Part shown: in pieces, positions 25,365-35,135 of the stretch
Layout: each line of letters opens with the position of its first letter
How positions within the stretch are numbered: the stretch's first letter is position 1
Source of the DNA: Hymenobacter glacialis
GTDB lineage: Bacteria > Bacteroidota > Bacteroidia > Cytophagales > Hymenobacteraceae
Assembly: GCF_001816165.1 (NCBI RefSeq)
Contig: NZ_MDZC01000014.1
Span: 79,702-143,701, forward strand
Reading direction: 5' to 3'
DNA: 64,000 nucleotides
Made by a program: the position numbers and the translations under genes
Notes under the pieces: generated by a model
Database searches by the model: none
Seen by the model: the letters and a program-made list of their open reading frames with translations, nothing else
What the model was told of the DNA's origin: nothing

Positions 25365-25904
25365 TCAGCGCGTCGTGCCAAATTGCGAAACCGTTTTTAC
25401 GTCCTCAACCGTCAGCTTATTTCCCTTTTCTATCTTTTTGATAATTGTGATGTCACCCGTGGTCTCCAGAACTATCATTGCTATTTCATCCAAAACAGCT
25501 ATCCCTTTCTGTCGGCTTGCACTATAGATTTCTTCCACGGTAATTCGCTCCTTTTTCATTGCCTGATGGAGAAAATCGCCGTTGTAAAAAAGCAGTGACG
25601 GGCTACTGGTAATTAATTCCTTGACGGTCTTTGTTCTGACAGACAGCCACGTAAGAACGAACTGGAAGCCAATGAGCAACGCAATTGCGGTGACCCCATC
25701 CGCCAGCGTAATGCTTTTATTGAGCGCCAGACTGGCTAGTATCGAGCCCAGCGCTATTGTGACGATAAAATCAAAGGCATTCATTTTGGATAAAGTCCTT
25801 TTGCCTGAGACTCTCAATAAAAGTATCATGGCGCAGTACCCCAGGGTGGTCAGGACAACCGTCCTCACCATGCTCTCCCAACTGTCGAACCAAATATGTT
25901 CCAT
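25365..25904 (-). CDS. DUF421 (YetF/YcaP-like) membrane protein
   Basis: 179 residues. Three N-terminal membrane helices (about 12-32, 45-60, 68-88) carry LLLRVSGKRTLSKMNAFDFIVTIALGSILAS, the hallmark of DUF421. The soluble half has SSPSLLFYNGDFLHQAMKKERITVEEIYSASRQKGI and ends in VLETTGDITIIKK. YetF/YcaP family members are thought to help regulate or sense membrane or spore processes, but their role is unclear. The coding sequence is visibly less G/C-rich than its neighbours (many AAA, ATT and TTT codons), hinting at transfer. Confidence 0.88.
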   Translation of the reverse strand: MEHIWFDSWESMVRTVVLTTLGYCAMILLLRVSGKRTLSKMNAFDFIVTIALGSILASLALNKSITLADGVTAIALLIGFQFVLTWLSVRTKTVKELITSSPSLLFYNGDFLHQAMKKERITVEEIYSASRQKGIAVLDEIAMIVLETTGDITIIKKIEKGNKLTVEDVKTVSQFGTTR

Positions 25905-26062
25905 AGTAAGGCGTTGAATTACCAGTGCTATTCGGGCAGGAAAAGGAAAAATCGATGGTACGTAGTTGGCTTGCCCAGCACCGCGTTTGGAGAAAAATCA
26001 ATTCTTATACGGAAGTGATGCCCCATGCAGCGGCGTTACTGTCCCAAAAAAGGAGAAAGGCA

Positions 26063-27973
26063 CTACTCCGGCCGCTCTACCCGAAACGGGGGCGCCTGGT
26101 AGTCCGGGGGCAGGTAGTCGGCCGGAATGGTGCTGTGGCTGCCGTCGCGGGCGGCGCGGTAGTGGGGCGACATGATTTCGACCCCGGCCGCGTTGAACTG
26201 GTCCTGAATGTGCTGGTGCATGCGCGAGTAGATGGCGGCCTGTCGGCTGGCCTCGCGGGTGTAGGCGTTGAGCTGGTAGCTCACGTAAAAATCGTCGAGG
26301 CTGGTTTGCAGCACAAAGGGCTTGGGCTCCGGCAGCACCCCTTCGGCCTGTAGCGCGGCGGCCACCAGCAGCTCCTGCACCTGCGCCCAGGGCACGTCGT
26401 AGCCAATGGTGACGGTGGTGTGCAGCACCAGGCCCAGCGTGGGGGCGGCGCTGGTGTAGTTGGTGGTGTAGCTGCTCATGATGGAGGAATTCGGGATGGT
26501 GATTTCCTCGTTCTTAATGGTGCGAATGCGCGTGACCAGCAGGTTTTTCTCAATGATGTCGCCCGTCACGTCGCCGATGCGCACCCGGTCGCCGAGCTTG
26601 TAGGCCCGCATGTAAGTGAGCACCAGCCCGGCCACAATGTTGGAAAGCGAGCCCGCCGAGCCAAACGTGAACAGAAAGCCCAGAAACACCGACACGCCCT
26701 GAAACACCGGCGAATCGGAGCCCGGCAGGTAGGGGAAAATCACAATGAGCAGAAAGGCAAACACCAGCACCCGCACTATCTGGTAGGTGGGGTTGGCCCA
26801 GTCGGGGTAGAAGCCATCCAGGGTAAGCCGCCCCAGCCGGATTTCCTCTTTCAGGAAATGCAGCCCCCGCAGAAGGTAGCGAAACAGCGTGACAATGACC
26901 ACGATGGTGACCAGGTTGGGCAGGTAGTTCCAGAGCGAGAGCGCAATGCGGCGCAGCGGCGACAGCACGTACCCCAGCAGCGTATCGGCCACGTTCTGGG
27001 TGCCGGGAAATATGCTGAACAGCACCGGCAGCACCAGCGAGATGATGAGGAAAATGAGCACCCAGCGCAGCACGTTGGTGAGCAGCAGCACGCCCTCCAC
27101 CACGCGGCGCGGCGTGAGCAGCTCGTAGTTGCCGAGGCGCGCCGCGCTAAACCAGGTGGCCTCCTTGCCCAGCAGCTTGCCCTGGAGCCAGCGAAACAGC
27201 CGGTTCACCAACCGCACCACAAAGAAGAAGGCCACCAGCACCAGTATCACCAGCCCTATTTCCTTGAGGATGTTGACCAGGCTGTGCTCCTTCTTGTAAG
27301 CCGTGACGGCCTGTACGATGCGCGCCCGGTACTGGCGGGCCAGCGAGTCGCGCGGCATGTTCATCCACAGCGCGTCGTTTTCGGAAACGCTCTGCACCAC
27401 CAGCTCGCCGTACATCAGGTCAATGGTTTGCTCCGAGGGGTAGAGCTGCAGCGAATCAGCTTGAAAGCGCACGTTGGCTTCCAGGCGGCGCACTTTGTCG
27501 GCAATGAGCGCGGCCCGCTCGCGGGGCGAAAACGGCCCCAGCTTGGTGTACACCAGAAACAGCGTGTCCTGGTGCGGCACCACGGGGTAGCCGCGGGCGG
27601 TGCGCCGCAGCGAGTCGATGCGCAGGCGGGCCTGGGCGCGGCGCAGCGAGTCGGCGGCCCGCAGCGCGGTCAGCTCACGCTGCAGGGCTTGCTCGCGGGG
27701 ACGGTTCTGGCCGTTTTTCAGCGTGCGCAACTCCTGCTGCAGCTCCCCGAGCCGGCTGGTTGTCTGCCGGCGTAGCGAGTCGAGCTGGCGCAGGGCGCGG
27801 GTGTCGGTGGTCAGGGCCGGGTCGCGGGCCGTGTCACCCGGCGTGCCGGGGCGGGTGGCCGGGGCAGTGGTTTGGGCCAGGGCCGGGGCACACAACCTAG
27901 CCCCCAGGCTGAATGCGAACAGCAACATGCTCAGGACAGTACGCCGGGATGAATAAGGACGGAATGGTAGCAT
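26063..27973 (-). CDS. Large MscS-family channel with signal peptide and periplasmic domain, copy 3
   Basis: 636 residues. A signal peptide (about 10-34, ending ALAQ) leads to a long periplasmic, partly coiled-coil region (RQLDSLRRQTTSRLGELQQE, about residues 60-215). Several membrane helices then follow (about 240-265, 305-335, 355-375, 405-430, and TM3-like GVSVFLGFLFTFGSAGSLSNIVAGLVLTYM). The MscS core follows with GDRVRIGDVTGDIIEKN and ITIPNSSIMSSYTTNYT. Larger MscK/MscM-like channels have this layout. It is the third MscS-type gene in 6 kb. The C-terminus is about 110 residues of the usual alpha-beta domain. Confidence 0.9.
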   Translation of the reverse strand: MLPFRPYSSRRTVLSMLLFAFSLGARLCAPALAQTTAPATRPGTPGDTARDPALTTDTRALRQLDSLRRQTTSRLGELQQELRTLKNGQNRPREQALQRELTALRAADSLRRAQARLRIDSLRRTARGYPVVPHQDTLFLVYTKLGPFSPRERAALIADKVRRLEANVRFQADSLQLYPSEQTIDLMYGELVVQSVSENDALWMNMPRDSLARQYRARIVQAVTAYKKEHSLVNILKEIGLVILVLVAFFFVVRLVNRLFRWLQGKLLGKEATWFSAARLGNYELLTPRRVVEGVLLLTNVLRWVLIFLIISLVLPVLFSIFPGTQNVADTLLGYVLSPLRRIALSLWNYLPNLVTIVVIVTLFRYLLRGLHFLKEEIRLGRLTLDGFYPDWANPTYQIVRVLVFAFLLIVIFPYLPGSDSPVFQGVSVFLGFLFTFGSAGSLSNIVAGLVLTYMRAYKLGDRVRIGDVTGDIIEKNLLVTRIRTIKNEEITIPNSSIMSSYTTNYTSAAPTLGLVLHTTVTIGYDVPWAQVQELLVAAALQAEGVLPEPKPFVLQTSLDDFYVSYQLNAYTREASRQAAIYSRMHQHIQDQFNAAGVEIMSPHYRAARDGSHSTIPADYLPPDYQAPPFRVERPE

Positions 27974-28218
27974 TGAAGCGAGTTACGGACTCGGAAAACA
28001 GTGATTTGGAATGCCTTGCTCGTTTGGCCCCCGCGCAGCCGAAGTACCACGGGCTGACGAAAAAGCTGATTTAAAGACAATCCTGGTTTTCAGAAATATC
28101 ATCAATAGCAGAAGGCAGAAGCAAGGTCCTCCCCTCCGCCCAAATGGCTCAGCTTATGGAAAGGTAGCGGCCGGGCCGTAATTTCCGAAAGCATGGTCTC
28201 GTTTCGGCTGGCCTGGCA

Positions 28219-29589
28219 CTATATTTTGGAGGCGGGCTGCACCAGCAGCTGTATCAGCCGGCGTTTGCCGGCGCGCACCTGCAGCCACCGGCGCAGCCGC
28301 AGCTGCTCATCGGCCGGCAGATTTCCTACCGTGCGCACGGCCACAATCACCGTGGTATCGGCCCGCAGCGAGTCGGCGGCGGGCTGCACCAGGCGGCTCA
28401 GGCCCAGTTGGCGCACAGTGGGGTGCTCGGCCTGCACCTCGCTCAGCAGCGTCGAAGCGGTGGGAAGCCCCGTCAGTTCCGGGCCATCGCCCTGGGCCAG
28501 CATCTGCTGGAGCTGGGCCAGGCGGGTATCGTAGACGGCCATGGCCTGCTCGTTGCGGCTGCGCACGTCTTCCAGCAGGCTGATGCGCATGGTCTGGGCA
28601 TCGACCGAGTCGAGCTGTGCCAGGCCCTGGCGCACCACCAGCTTGGTAGCCAGTAGCCGGTAGCGGGGCAGCGTGGCGCGGGCTTTGCGCAGCTGGGCGC
28701 GCGTGAGGCGCTGGCCCGCCAGCAGCACGTTGATGGTGCTTTCTTCGGCTACGATGCGGCGCGTGACCACGTAGGAGCCGGGCAGGTTCAGCTGCTCGTC
28801 GATAAACTGCTGGGCATTGTGCACAAACACTGTGCGCTGCACAATGCGCGCCGCCAGGTACACGCTGGGCCCGCCCGTGACCAGAGCCATGCCCCAAATG
28901 ATGAGCTGCACCCGCCGCGCCCGCGGCCGGCTCACAAAGGTGTGGTGGGGCAGGGGCAGCACGCGGCTCACCAGGAACGTAGCCAGGCTGATGAACACAC
29001 AATTGATGAAAAACAGGTACAGGGCCCCCAGCATAAACGACCAGTGCGCCGTGGCCAGCCCGTAGCCGGCCGTGCACAGCGGCGGCATGAGCGCCGTGGC
29101 AATGGCCACGCCGGGCACGGTGTTGCCCCGCTCGCGCCGAGTGAGGCCCACGGCCCCGGCTGCCCCGCCAAACAGGGCAATGAGCACGTCCCAGGTGGTG
29201 GGCTGCGTGCGGCTCAGCAGCTCGGAGCCGGCGTTGGTGAGGGGCGTAAGCCAGAAGTACAGGGCCGACACGAGCAGGCTGACGCCAGCCGCAAAAAGCA
29301 GGTTCTTGAGGCCGCGCCGAATCAGGTCGATTTCGACCGTGGCCGCCCCGAAGCCGATGCCCACGATGGGCCCCATCAGCGGGGAGATGAGCATGGCCCC
29401 GATGATAACGGCCGTGGAGTTGACGTTCAGGCCCACCGAAGCCACCAGGATGGCAAAGATGAGCACCCACAGGTTGGTGCCCCGAAACGACATGCCTTCC
29501 TTCACATCGGCCACAATGTCGGCCGGATCGGCCATATCGTGGGAAAGGTCGAAGCGCATCCGCAGCCACCGTAAAAAAGCCAGATTCAT
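28219..29589 (-). CDS. DUF389 membrane protein
   Basis: 456 residues. The first half carries the DUF389 core: WVLIFAILVASVGLNVNSTAVIIGAMLISPLMGPIVGIG, then GNTVPGVAIATALMPPLCTAGYGLA, with about six helices. The second half is soluble, with two short alpha-beta repeats (about 250-330, QLNLPGSYVVTRRIVAEESTINVLLAG, and 380-456). The family occurs widely in bacteria and its function is not established. It lies just downstream, on the same strand orientation, of no partner gene; the adjacent MscS gene is 245 bases away. Confidence 0.85.
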   Translation of the reverse strand: MNLAFLRWLRMRFDLSHDMADPADIVADVKEGMSFRGTNLWVLIFAILVASVGLNVNSTAVIIGAMLISPLMGPIVGIGFGAATVEIDLIRRGLKNLLFAAGVSLLVSALYFWLTPLTNAGSELLSRTQPTTWDVLIALFGGAAGAVGLTRRERGNTVPGVAIATALMPPLCTAGYGLATAHWSFMLGALYLFFINCVFISLATFLVSRVLPLPHHTFVSRPRARRVQLIIWGMALVTGGPSVYLAARIVQRTVFVHNAQQFIDEQLNLPGSYVVTRRIVAEESTINVLLAGQRLTRAQLRKARATLPRYRLLATKLVVRQGLAQLDSVDAQTMRISLLEDVRSRNEQAMAVYDTRLAQLQQMLAQGDGPELTGLPTASTLLSEVQAEHPTVRQLGLSRLVQPAADSLRADTTVIVAVRTVGNLPADEQLRLRRWLQVRAGKRRLIQLLVQPASKI

Positions 29590-29971
29590 GGGTAAATGGT
29601 AAAGGAGCTAGTAAATAGAGCGTAGCCAAAGCTTGGCGCTCATACGCCGATGCGGCTGACGCTGGTTTGTGGCTTTTGGCCCCCGCGCACCGTTTTTTAG
29701 CGTACGGTTGAGCCAGGTGCCGCAAGGTCGGCATTCTATAGCTTATGCCGCGTGCCGGGCTGGGGCAGAAGGGGGGTAGTAAATTGCGCCTGCAACGGCC
29801 TTCACCGGGGGGTGGCTGGCTGGGTCTGAAGCCGCCTGCCATCACAGCACTGAACTTAAGCAAGGCCGAAAAGCCTTTTTACGTTACTCTCATTCATCAT
29901 TCTTCCGGCGGGCAGGCATGGTTTCGCCTCACCAGAGACCCTGCTGCCTACCCCGTCACTTTCTTAATTAT
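29590..29971. other. Intergenic region between divergent DUF389 and rhodanese genes
   Basis: About 380 bases without a supported gene. No clear palindrome or promoter box was found; short open frames here have no recognisable domain. Confidence 0.45.
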
Positions 29972-30349
29972 ATGTCCTACTTCACGTTCCTGCTGCTTCC
30001 CCTTTTTGCATTTTTTGGTCTTTTTCAGGGCCCGGCGCCTGCTTACAAAAACCTTGCGCCCGCCCAGTTTTCAAAGGCCATGAGCCAGAAGGGCGTGCTG
30101 CTGCTGGACGTACGCCGGCCCGACGAGTTTGCGGGCGGCCACCTGCCCGGCGCGGTGAATATCGACGTGACTGCGCCCGACTTCGCCCAGCGCGTGGCAG
30201 CGCTCGATAAAACCCGCCCCACCTACGTGTACTGCCGCAGCGGTGCCCGCTCCACCAGGGCCGCCAATCAGCTCACCCAGGCCGGTTTTGTGCACATCTC
30301 CAACCTAATTGGAGGCGTACTGGAATGGCCTGAAAAGCTGGTGCGCTAG
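29972..30349 (+). CDS. Membrane-anchored rhodanese
   Basis: 125 residues. An N-terminal hydrophobic stretch MSYFTFLLLPLFAFFGLF leads into a complete rhodanese: LLLDVRRPDEFAGGHLPGA, the active-site CRSGARS loop, and GFVHISNLIGGVLEWPEKL. It is a close paralogue of the cytosolic rhodanese at 11782, sharing almost the same active-site region, but here the domain is placed outside the cytoplasm or on the membrane. The upstream extension of the frame is not part of the family. It may transfer sulfur in the periplasm; it stands alone rather than next to a sulfur gene cluster. Confidence 0.85.
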   Translation: MSYFTFLLLPLFAFFGLFQGPAPAYKNLAPAQFSKAMSQKGVLLLDVRRPDEFAGGHLPGAVNIDVTAPDFAQRVAALDKTRPTYVYCRSGARSTRAANQLTQAGFVHISNLIGGVLEWPEKLVR

Positions 30350-30382
30350 TCATTATCCGGCTTACAGGTTCTACGGAAATAA

Positions 30383-30445
30383 GTGGTGGCCGCCCAGCCC
30401 GCAGCGAGAACAGTATAGTTCGCGTTGCGGGCTGGGCGCCACCAC
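30383..30445. terminator. Bidirectional terminator hairpin
   Basis: Arms of about 20 bases (GTGGTGGCCGCCCAGCCCGC with its complement, one bulge) around an AT-richer loop, between the convergent rhodanese and RND pump genes; TATTT follows on the plus strand. Confidence 0.8.
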
Positions 30446-30499
30446 TATTTAGGCCGCTGCCCCATCAGTTGGTAGCAGGGAGTTCCTAAGGCCGCTTGG

Positions 30500-33400
30500 C
30501 TAGGAGATTGTAGGCTCCGGTACTACTGGCCCCGCGCCCCTGGTGCGCCCAAACCCCCAATAGAGTGCCGGCATCCCCAGCAGGTTGAGCACCGTGGAGG
30601 TGACCACGCCGCCCAGAATCACCACCGACATGGGGTGCTCGATTTCCGAGCCCGGCTCGTTGCCAGCCAGGATGATGGGTAGTAGCGCCAGCACCGAGGT
30701 CAGGGCCGTCATAATGATGGGCGAAACCCGTTCCAGCGAGCCGCGAATGATGAGCTCCTTGCTGAAGGGCATGCCCTCCTCGCGCTCCAGGTGCTGGTAG
30801 TGGCTCACCAGCATGATGCTGTTGCGGGCCGCCACGCCCAGCACCGTGATAAAGCCCACAATGGAACCCAGCGACAGCACCCCACCCGTGAGAAACGCCG
30901 CCAGCAAACAGCCCGACACGGCGAAAAACAAGCTCAGAATGCCCAGCGTAGCCAGCCGTACGGTGCCAAAGTCAGTGTAGAGCACCAGGAAAATGCCCAC
31001 CAGCGAGAGCATTACCAGCAGCGCCATGCGGTTCTGCGAGGCCTGCCGCTCGGCGTACTCGCCTAGAATTTCAGGGTGGTAGCCGGCCCCGAAGGCCACG
31101 CCATCCACCTGCGCCTGCACGTCGCGGGCCACCGAGCCCAGGTCGCGGCCGCGAACGTTCAGCGTCACGTCGATGCGGCGGGAAGAGGCTTCGCGGGTGA
31201 TTTCGTTGGGCGTGGGCACGATGCGCACATCGGCCACTTCTTTAAGCGGCACGGCCCCGCCGCCGGGCAGGCCCACCAGCAACTCGCGCACGGCCCCAAA
31301 ATCGGACCGCACGGCGGGCTGGCCCCACACGGCCACGTCGAAAATCTTCTGCTCCTGGTAGATTTCGCCCACCTTGCGGCCCTTCACCAGCGTACTGATG
31401 ACCTGGAGCACGGTGCCCGGACTCAGGCCAAAACGCGCCGCGGCTTCGGGCTTGATTTTCACCTGAATCTGGGGCACTAGGGTTTGCTGCTGCACTTTCA
31501 GGTCGACTACGCCCTCCACGCTTTCCAGCTTCGCGCCCACTTCTTTGGCCTTGGTGTAGAGCTGGTCGAGGTCGGGGCCGAAAATGCGTACCACGATGGT
31601 GGCCGAGGTGCCAGTGAGCACCTCCTTGATTCGTTCGCGCAGGTAGGTCAACAGGTCGCGGTAGAGGCCGGGGTAGCCGTCGACCACAGTTTGGATTTTG
31701 GCTACCGTGGCCTCGTAGTCCACTTTGGGGTCCACGGAAATCCAGAGTTCGGTGAAGTTCGGACCCACGACTTCATCGGCCACTTCCGCCCGGCCGATGT
31801 GGGCACCGAAGTTGCGCACGCCGGGAATGGCGCGCAGCTCCTTGCTGGCCCGGATGGTGATGCGCGACATGGCCTGCAGCGAGGTGCCGGGCTTCTCCAC
31901 CCAGTGCATCAGAAAGTCGTATTCCTTGAAGTTGGGCAGGAATTCCTGGCCAAAAAACGGCAGCGTGAGCATCGAAACTACGGCTATACCGGTCAGCGAC
32001 CAGGCCACGCGCTTGGGGCGGGCCAGCAAGCCGGGCAGCAGCCGGGCGTAGTGCCGCTTGAGCCAGGCCACTACCGGCGCATCCTTGGAATCCTTTTCGG
32101 CAGCCTTGGGCAGCAGCAGCAGCGCCAGTGCGGGCGTGAGCGTAAGGGCCACAAACAGCGAGGCCAGAATGGCCAGCACATAGGCAAAGGCCAGCGGCTG
32201 GAAAAAGGCCCCCGACAAGCCCGGCAGCAGGAAAATGGGCAGCAGCACCAGCGCCACGATAACCGAGCCGTAAATCACGGCCGAGCGCACCTCCATGCTG
32301 GCCTCGTACACCACCGCAAATGCGGTTTTGGGCGAGCCCGCTTCCTTGTTCAGCCTCAGCCGGCGCATGATGTTTTCCACGTCGATAATGGCATCGTCCA
32401 CCACCTCGCCCAGGGCAATGATGAGGCCGGCTAGTACCATCGTGTCAATGGTTTTGCCAGAGTAGCGCAGCGCCAGCGCCGCCGCAATCAGCGACGTGGG
32501 CAGCGCCAGGGCACTAATCAGGGCCGTGCGCCACTCGTAGAGGAAGAACAGCAGCACCAGCACCACCAGCACGCAGCCAATGAGCAGCGACTTGTTGAGG
32601 TTGCTCAGCGACATCTCAATAAAGGTCGCGGGCCGGAAGATGGTCGAATCGATTTCCAGCCCTTTCAGGCCGGGGCGCATGGCCTCTAGAGACGCTTCCA
32701 CCTGGCGCGTCACCTCCAGGGTGTTGGCTCCCGGCTGTTTTTCCACGATGAGCAGCAGGCCGGGCACGTCGTTAATCACGGCGTCGCCGATGGGGGCGGG
32801 AAATCCTTCCACCACCTGGGCCACTTCGCCCAGCTTGAGGCTTACGCCGTTGCGGAACGTCACGGGCATCTGGGCTAAATCGGCGGCGTCCTGGATAGCG
32901 GCACTCTGCGATACGGCCAGGCGCTGGTTGGGCGAGTCGATGAAGCCGCCGCCGGCCAGCGTGGTGGCGTCGGCTGCGGCCTTTTCCACTTCGGCCAGCG
33001 TGAGGCCCAGCGTGCGCAGCTGCTCGGGGTTCACCAGCACCTGCAGCTGCCGGTCGCGCTGGCCCCAGATGGCCACGTTGGCCACGCCGGGCACGGCCAT
33101 CAGGCGCGGGCGGATGCTCCAGCGGGCCAGCGTGGTCATTTCCACCTGCGTGAGGCTGTCGGAGGTAATGCCGATTTTCAGCACCCGGCTCGTGGACGAC
33201 AGCGGCGAAAGCATCACCGGGGGCCGGGCCACGCCGGGCAGCGTGGGCGCCACCCGCGCCAGCCGCTCCTGCACCGCCTGCCGGGCGTTGTTGATGTCAA
33301 TGCCCTGCGGGAAGTACAGCACCACCGACGACAACCCCAGCACCGATTTGGAACGAATTTTCTTCACATCGGGCGTGCCGTTCAGGGCGTTTTCCAGCGG

Positions 33401-33598
33401 CACGCTCACCAGGGCTTCCACCTCGGCCGTGCTCAGGCCGGGCGCTTCGGTCTGCACCTCCACGTAGGGCGGCGCAAACTCCGGAAACACGTCCAGCGGC
33501 GTGTTGCGCACCACCTGCAGGCCCACCACGAGCATCACCCCAAAGAGGATGACGACCACCAGCCGCAGCCGCAATGCTGATTCAATTATCCACTTCAT
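30500..33598 (-). CDS. CusA/CzcA-type heavy-metal RND efflux pump
   Basis: 1032 residues, full length for the HME-RND family. TM1 is at about 12-30, the first periplasmic loop begins [21 protein letters not shown]4 has [19 protein letters not shown] with the proton-relay Asp pair, and the second half has the matching [16 protein letters not shown] and [11 protein letters not shown] helices. The pump exports heavy-metal ions (Cu+/Ag+ or Zn2+/Co2+/Cd2+/Ni2+) with proton import, working with an adaptor and a TolC channel. Its operon is TolC (35136), adaptor (33799) and this gene, all minus strand, though a palindromic repeat lies before it. Metal specificity cannot be read here. Confidence 0.9.
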   Translation of the reverse strand: MKWIIESALRLRLVVVILFGVMLVVGLQVVRNTPLDVFPEFAPPYVEVQTEAPGLSTAEVEALVSVPLENALNGTPDVKKIRSKSVLGLSSVVLYFPQGIDINNARQAVQERLARVAPTLPGVARPPVMLSPLSSTSRVLKIGITSDSLTQVEMTTLARWSIRPRLMAVPGVANVAIWGQRDRQLQVLVNPEQLRTLGLTLAEVEKAAADATTLAGGGFIDSPNQRLAVSQSAAIQDAADLAQMPVTFRNGVSLKLGEVAQVVEGFPAPIGDAVINDVPGLLLIVEKQPGANTLEVTRQVEASLEAMRPGLKGLEIDSTIFRPATFIEMSLSNLNKSLLIGCVLVVLVLLFFLYEWRTALISALALPTSLIAAALALRYSGKTIDTMVLAGLIIALGEVVDDAIIDVENIMRRLRLNKEAGSPKTAFAVVYEASMEVRSAVIYGSVIVALVLLPIFLLPGLSGAFFQPLAFAYVLAILASLFVALTLTPALALLLLPKAAEKDSKDAPVVAWLKRHYARLLPGLLARPKRVAWSLTGIAVVSMLTLPFFGQEFLPNFKEYDFLMHWVEKPGTSLQAMSRITIRASKELRAIPGVRNFGAHIGRAEVADEVVGPNFTELWISVDPKVDYEATVAKIQTVVDGYPGLYRDLLTYLRERIKEVLTGTSATIVVRIFGPDLDQLYTKAKEVGAKLESVEGVVDLKVQQQTLVPQIQVKIKPEAAARFGLSPGTVLQVISTLVKGRKVGEIYQEQKIFDVAVWGQPAVRSDFGAVRELLVGLPGGGAVPLKEVADVRIVPTPNEITREASSRRIDVTLNVRGRDLGSVARDVQAQVDGVAFGAGYHPEILGEYAERQASQNRMALLVMLSLVGIFLVLYTDFGTVRLATLGILSLFFAVSGCLLAAFLTGGVLSLGSIVGFITVLGVAARNSIMLVSHYQHLEREEGMPFSKELIIRGSLERVSPIIMTALTSVLALLPIILAGNEPGSEIEHPMSVVILGGVVTSTVLNLLGMPALYWGFGRTRGAGPVVPEPTIS

Positions 33599-33632
33599 TC
33601 GATAGTGTTGAAAGTGTATTTATCATAATAGG

Positions 33633-33765
33633 ACGTCATGCTGAGCGAAGGCGCAGCCGCAGCCGAAGCATCTCTACCGCTTCGTTGTGCTGCTAATCAA
33701 TCGACAGAATTACCACTGCGGTAGAGATGCTTCGACTGCGGCTGCGCCTTCGCTCAGCATGACGT
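33633..33765. repeat. Family A palindromic repeat, copy 4
   Basis: Arms ACGTCATGCTGAGCGAAGG to CATCTCTACCGC and back, near-perfect over more than 50 bases, unique centre at about 33683-33717. It sits between the adaptor and RND pump genes of one operon. Confidence 0.85.
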
Positions 33766-33798
33766 TCTTTTTGTTCTAGGATGCTCGCCGGTTCACCG

Positions 33799-34995
33799 TT
33801 AATGGCTGCCGCCAAATTCAGTTCCGAACAGCTCCGCCGCGCCGTCGGTCACCACTTCGGCGCCGGCTTTTACGCCACGTGAGATGACGATTTGGTCGCC
33901 CACTGCCCGCTGCACCTCCACCCGTTGGCGGGTGTATTGCCGGGGCGCAGTGCGCACGTACACCCACTGCCCGCCCGTGGCATCGTAGAGCAGCGCCGCG
34001 GCCGGGATGGTGAGAGCTGCGGTGCCGGCCGCGTTGCCGGTTCCTCCCGCAGCGCCAGTCAAAGTCACGTCCACAGCCACCCGCTCGCCGGGACGGAAGG
34101 CTTCGTCGGCGTTGTCGATTTCAAAGAACACATCGGCCGTGCCCGTGCCGGCGGTGGCGCCGAGCAGGGGCGCTTCCACCGGCCGGCCCTGGCGCGAGGC
34201 CCCGCCGTCGAGCGGGCGCACGGTTACTGCCTGGCCCTGGCCCAGGCGGCGCAGGTCACCCACAAACAGCGGCACGCGCACCCACACCTTGTTGAGCGCG
34301 GCCAGCTCCACCAGCACCGTATTGGCCGTCACCACCGAGCCCGAGGTTACGGTTACGCGCTGCACCACCCCGCTTAGGGGGGCTTTGATGGGCAGGGCCT
34401 GCCCGCCGCCGGTATTGCCATTCGCGGCGCCCTGGCGGGCCCGGGCGTCGGCCAGGGCGCGTTGGGCCAGGGCCACATCGGCGCGGGCATCGTCGCGGGC
34501 GCGCACGCTGCCGGCACGGTCGGCCAGCAGCTCCTCGGCGCGGCCCAAGCGGGCCTGCGCTACCTGCAACTGGGTGCGGGCCTGGGCCGTGCCCTGGTTG
34601 AGGGTGAGCAGGTCGCGTTCGGCGGGCAGCGGCACGAGGCTATACAGCGTCTGGCCCTCGCGCACGCGCTGGCCGGCCGTGAGGCCGGCCCCGCCGCGCA
34701 AAGTGCCCTGCACGGGCGCCACAATGGTCACGGCCTGGCCCGGCACGGCCTGAATCTCGCCACCCACTTCCCGCGTGGCCTGCACGTTATCGGTTTTGAC
34801 AACCACAGTTTTGATGCCCAGGCGCTTTTCCGCGTCGGCAGTGATGGTCACGGTGGTCAGCTCCGACTCCTTCACCGGGTTCTCCACTTCGGCGGGGCTG
34901 ATAGCCTTGGGCTTTTCGTCTTTGCCGCAGGCGGCCAAGCTGAGCAGGCCGACCAGCGGGAACAGGCGAGTTAGTAACTTATTATGGTGGTGCAT
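33799..34995 (-). CDS. RND efflux periplasmic adaptor (CusB/CzcB-like) lipoprotein
   Basis: 398 residues from the ATG at 34995; the frame extends further upstream, but only into a palindromic repeat. Lipoprotein signal LLSLAACGKDEKPK. The core is a membrane-fusion protein: a beta-barrel/lipoyl start (VGGEIQAVPGQAVTIVAPVQ), an alpha-hairpin (about 95-150, DLLTLNQGTAQARTQLQVAQ), the returning lipoyl half (LPIKAPLSGVVQRVTVTSG), VWVRVPLFVGDLRRLGQGQ and the C-terminal membrane-proximal region (VTDGAAELFGTEFG). Adaptors bridge the RND pump and the TolC channel. It has no heavy-metal-binding domain, unlike the adaptors at 58584 and 59961. Operon partners flank it. Confidence 0.88.
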   Translation of the reverse strand: MHHHNKLLTRLFPLVGLLSLAACGKDEKPKAISPAEVENPVKESELTTVTITADAEKRLGIKTVVVKTDNVQATREVGGEIQAVPGQAVTIVAPVQGTLRGGAGLTAGQRVREGQTLYSLVPLPAERDLLTLNQGTAQARTQLQVAQARLGRAEELLADRAGSVRARDDARADVALAQRALADARARQGAANGNTGGGQALPIKAPLSGVVQRVTVTSGSVVTANTVLVELAALNKVWVRVPLFVGDLRRLGQGQAVTVRPLDGGASRQGRPVEAPLLGATAGTGTADVFFEIDNADEAFRPGERVAVDVTLTGAAGGTGNAAGTAALTIPAAALLYDATGGQWVYVRTAPRQYTRQRVEVQRAVGDQIVISRGVKAGAEVVTDGAAELFGTEFGGSH

Positions 34996-35008
34996 ATTAT
35001 TTTCTTTT

Positions 35009-35108
35009 GTCATCCTGAGCAGAGCGAAGGACCTTATCACGCTGTGCCGTTTCGTTGCTACGTCAATCGTTCAACTGGCATAAGGTCTTCGCTCTGCTCA
35101 GGATGACA
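35009..35108. repeat. Family B palindromic repeat, copy 2
   Basis: TGTCATCCTGAGCAGAGCGA and its complement, enclosing GGACCTTATCAC / ATAAGGTCTT segments and a unique centre. It lies between the TolC and adaptor genes of one operon, again inside a transcription unit. Confidence 0.83.
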
Positions 35109-35135
35109 GGCAATTTGAATGAGTTATTAACACCG

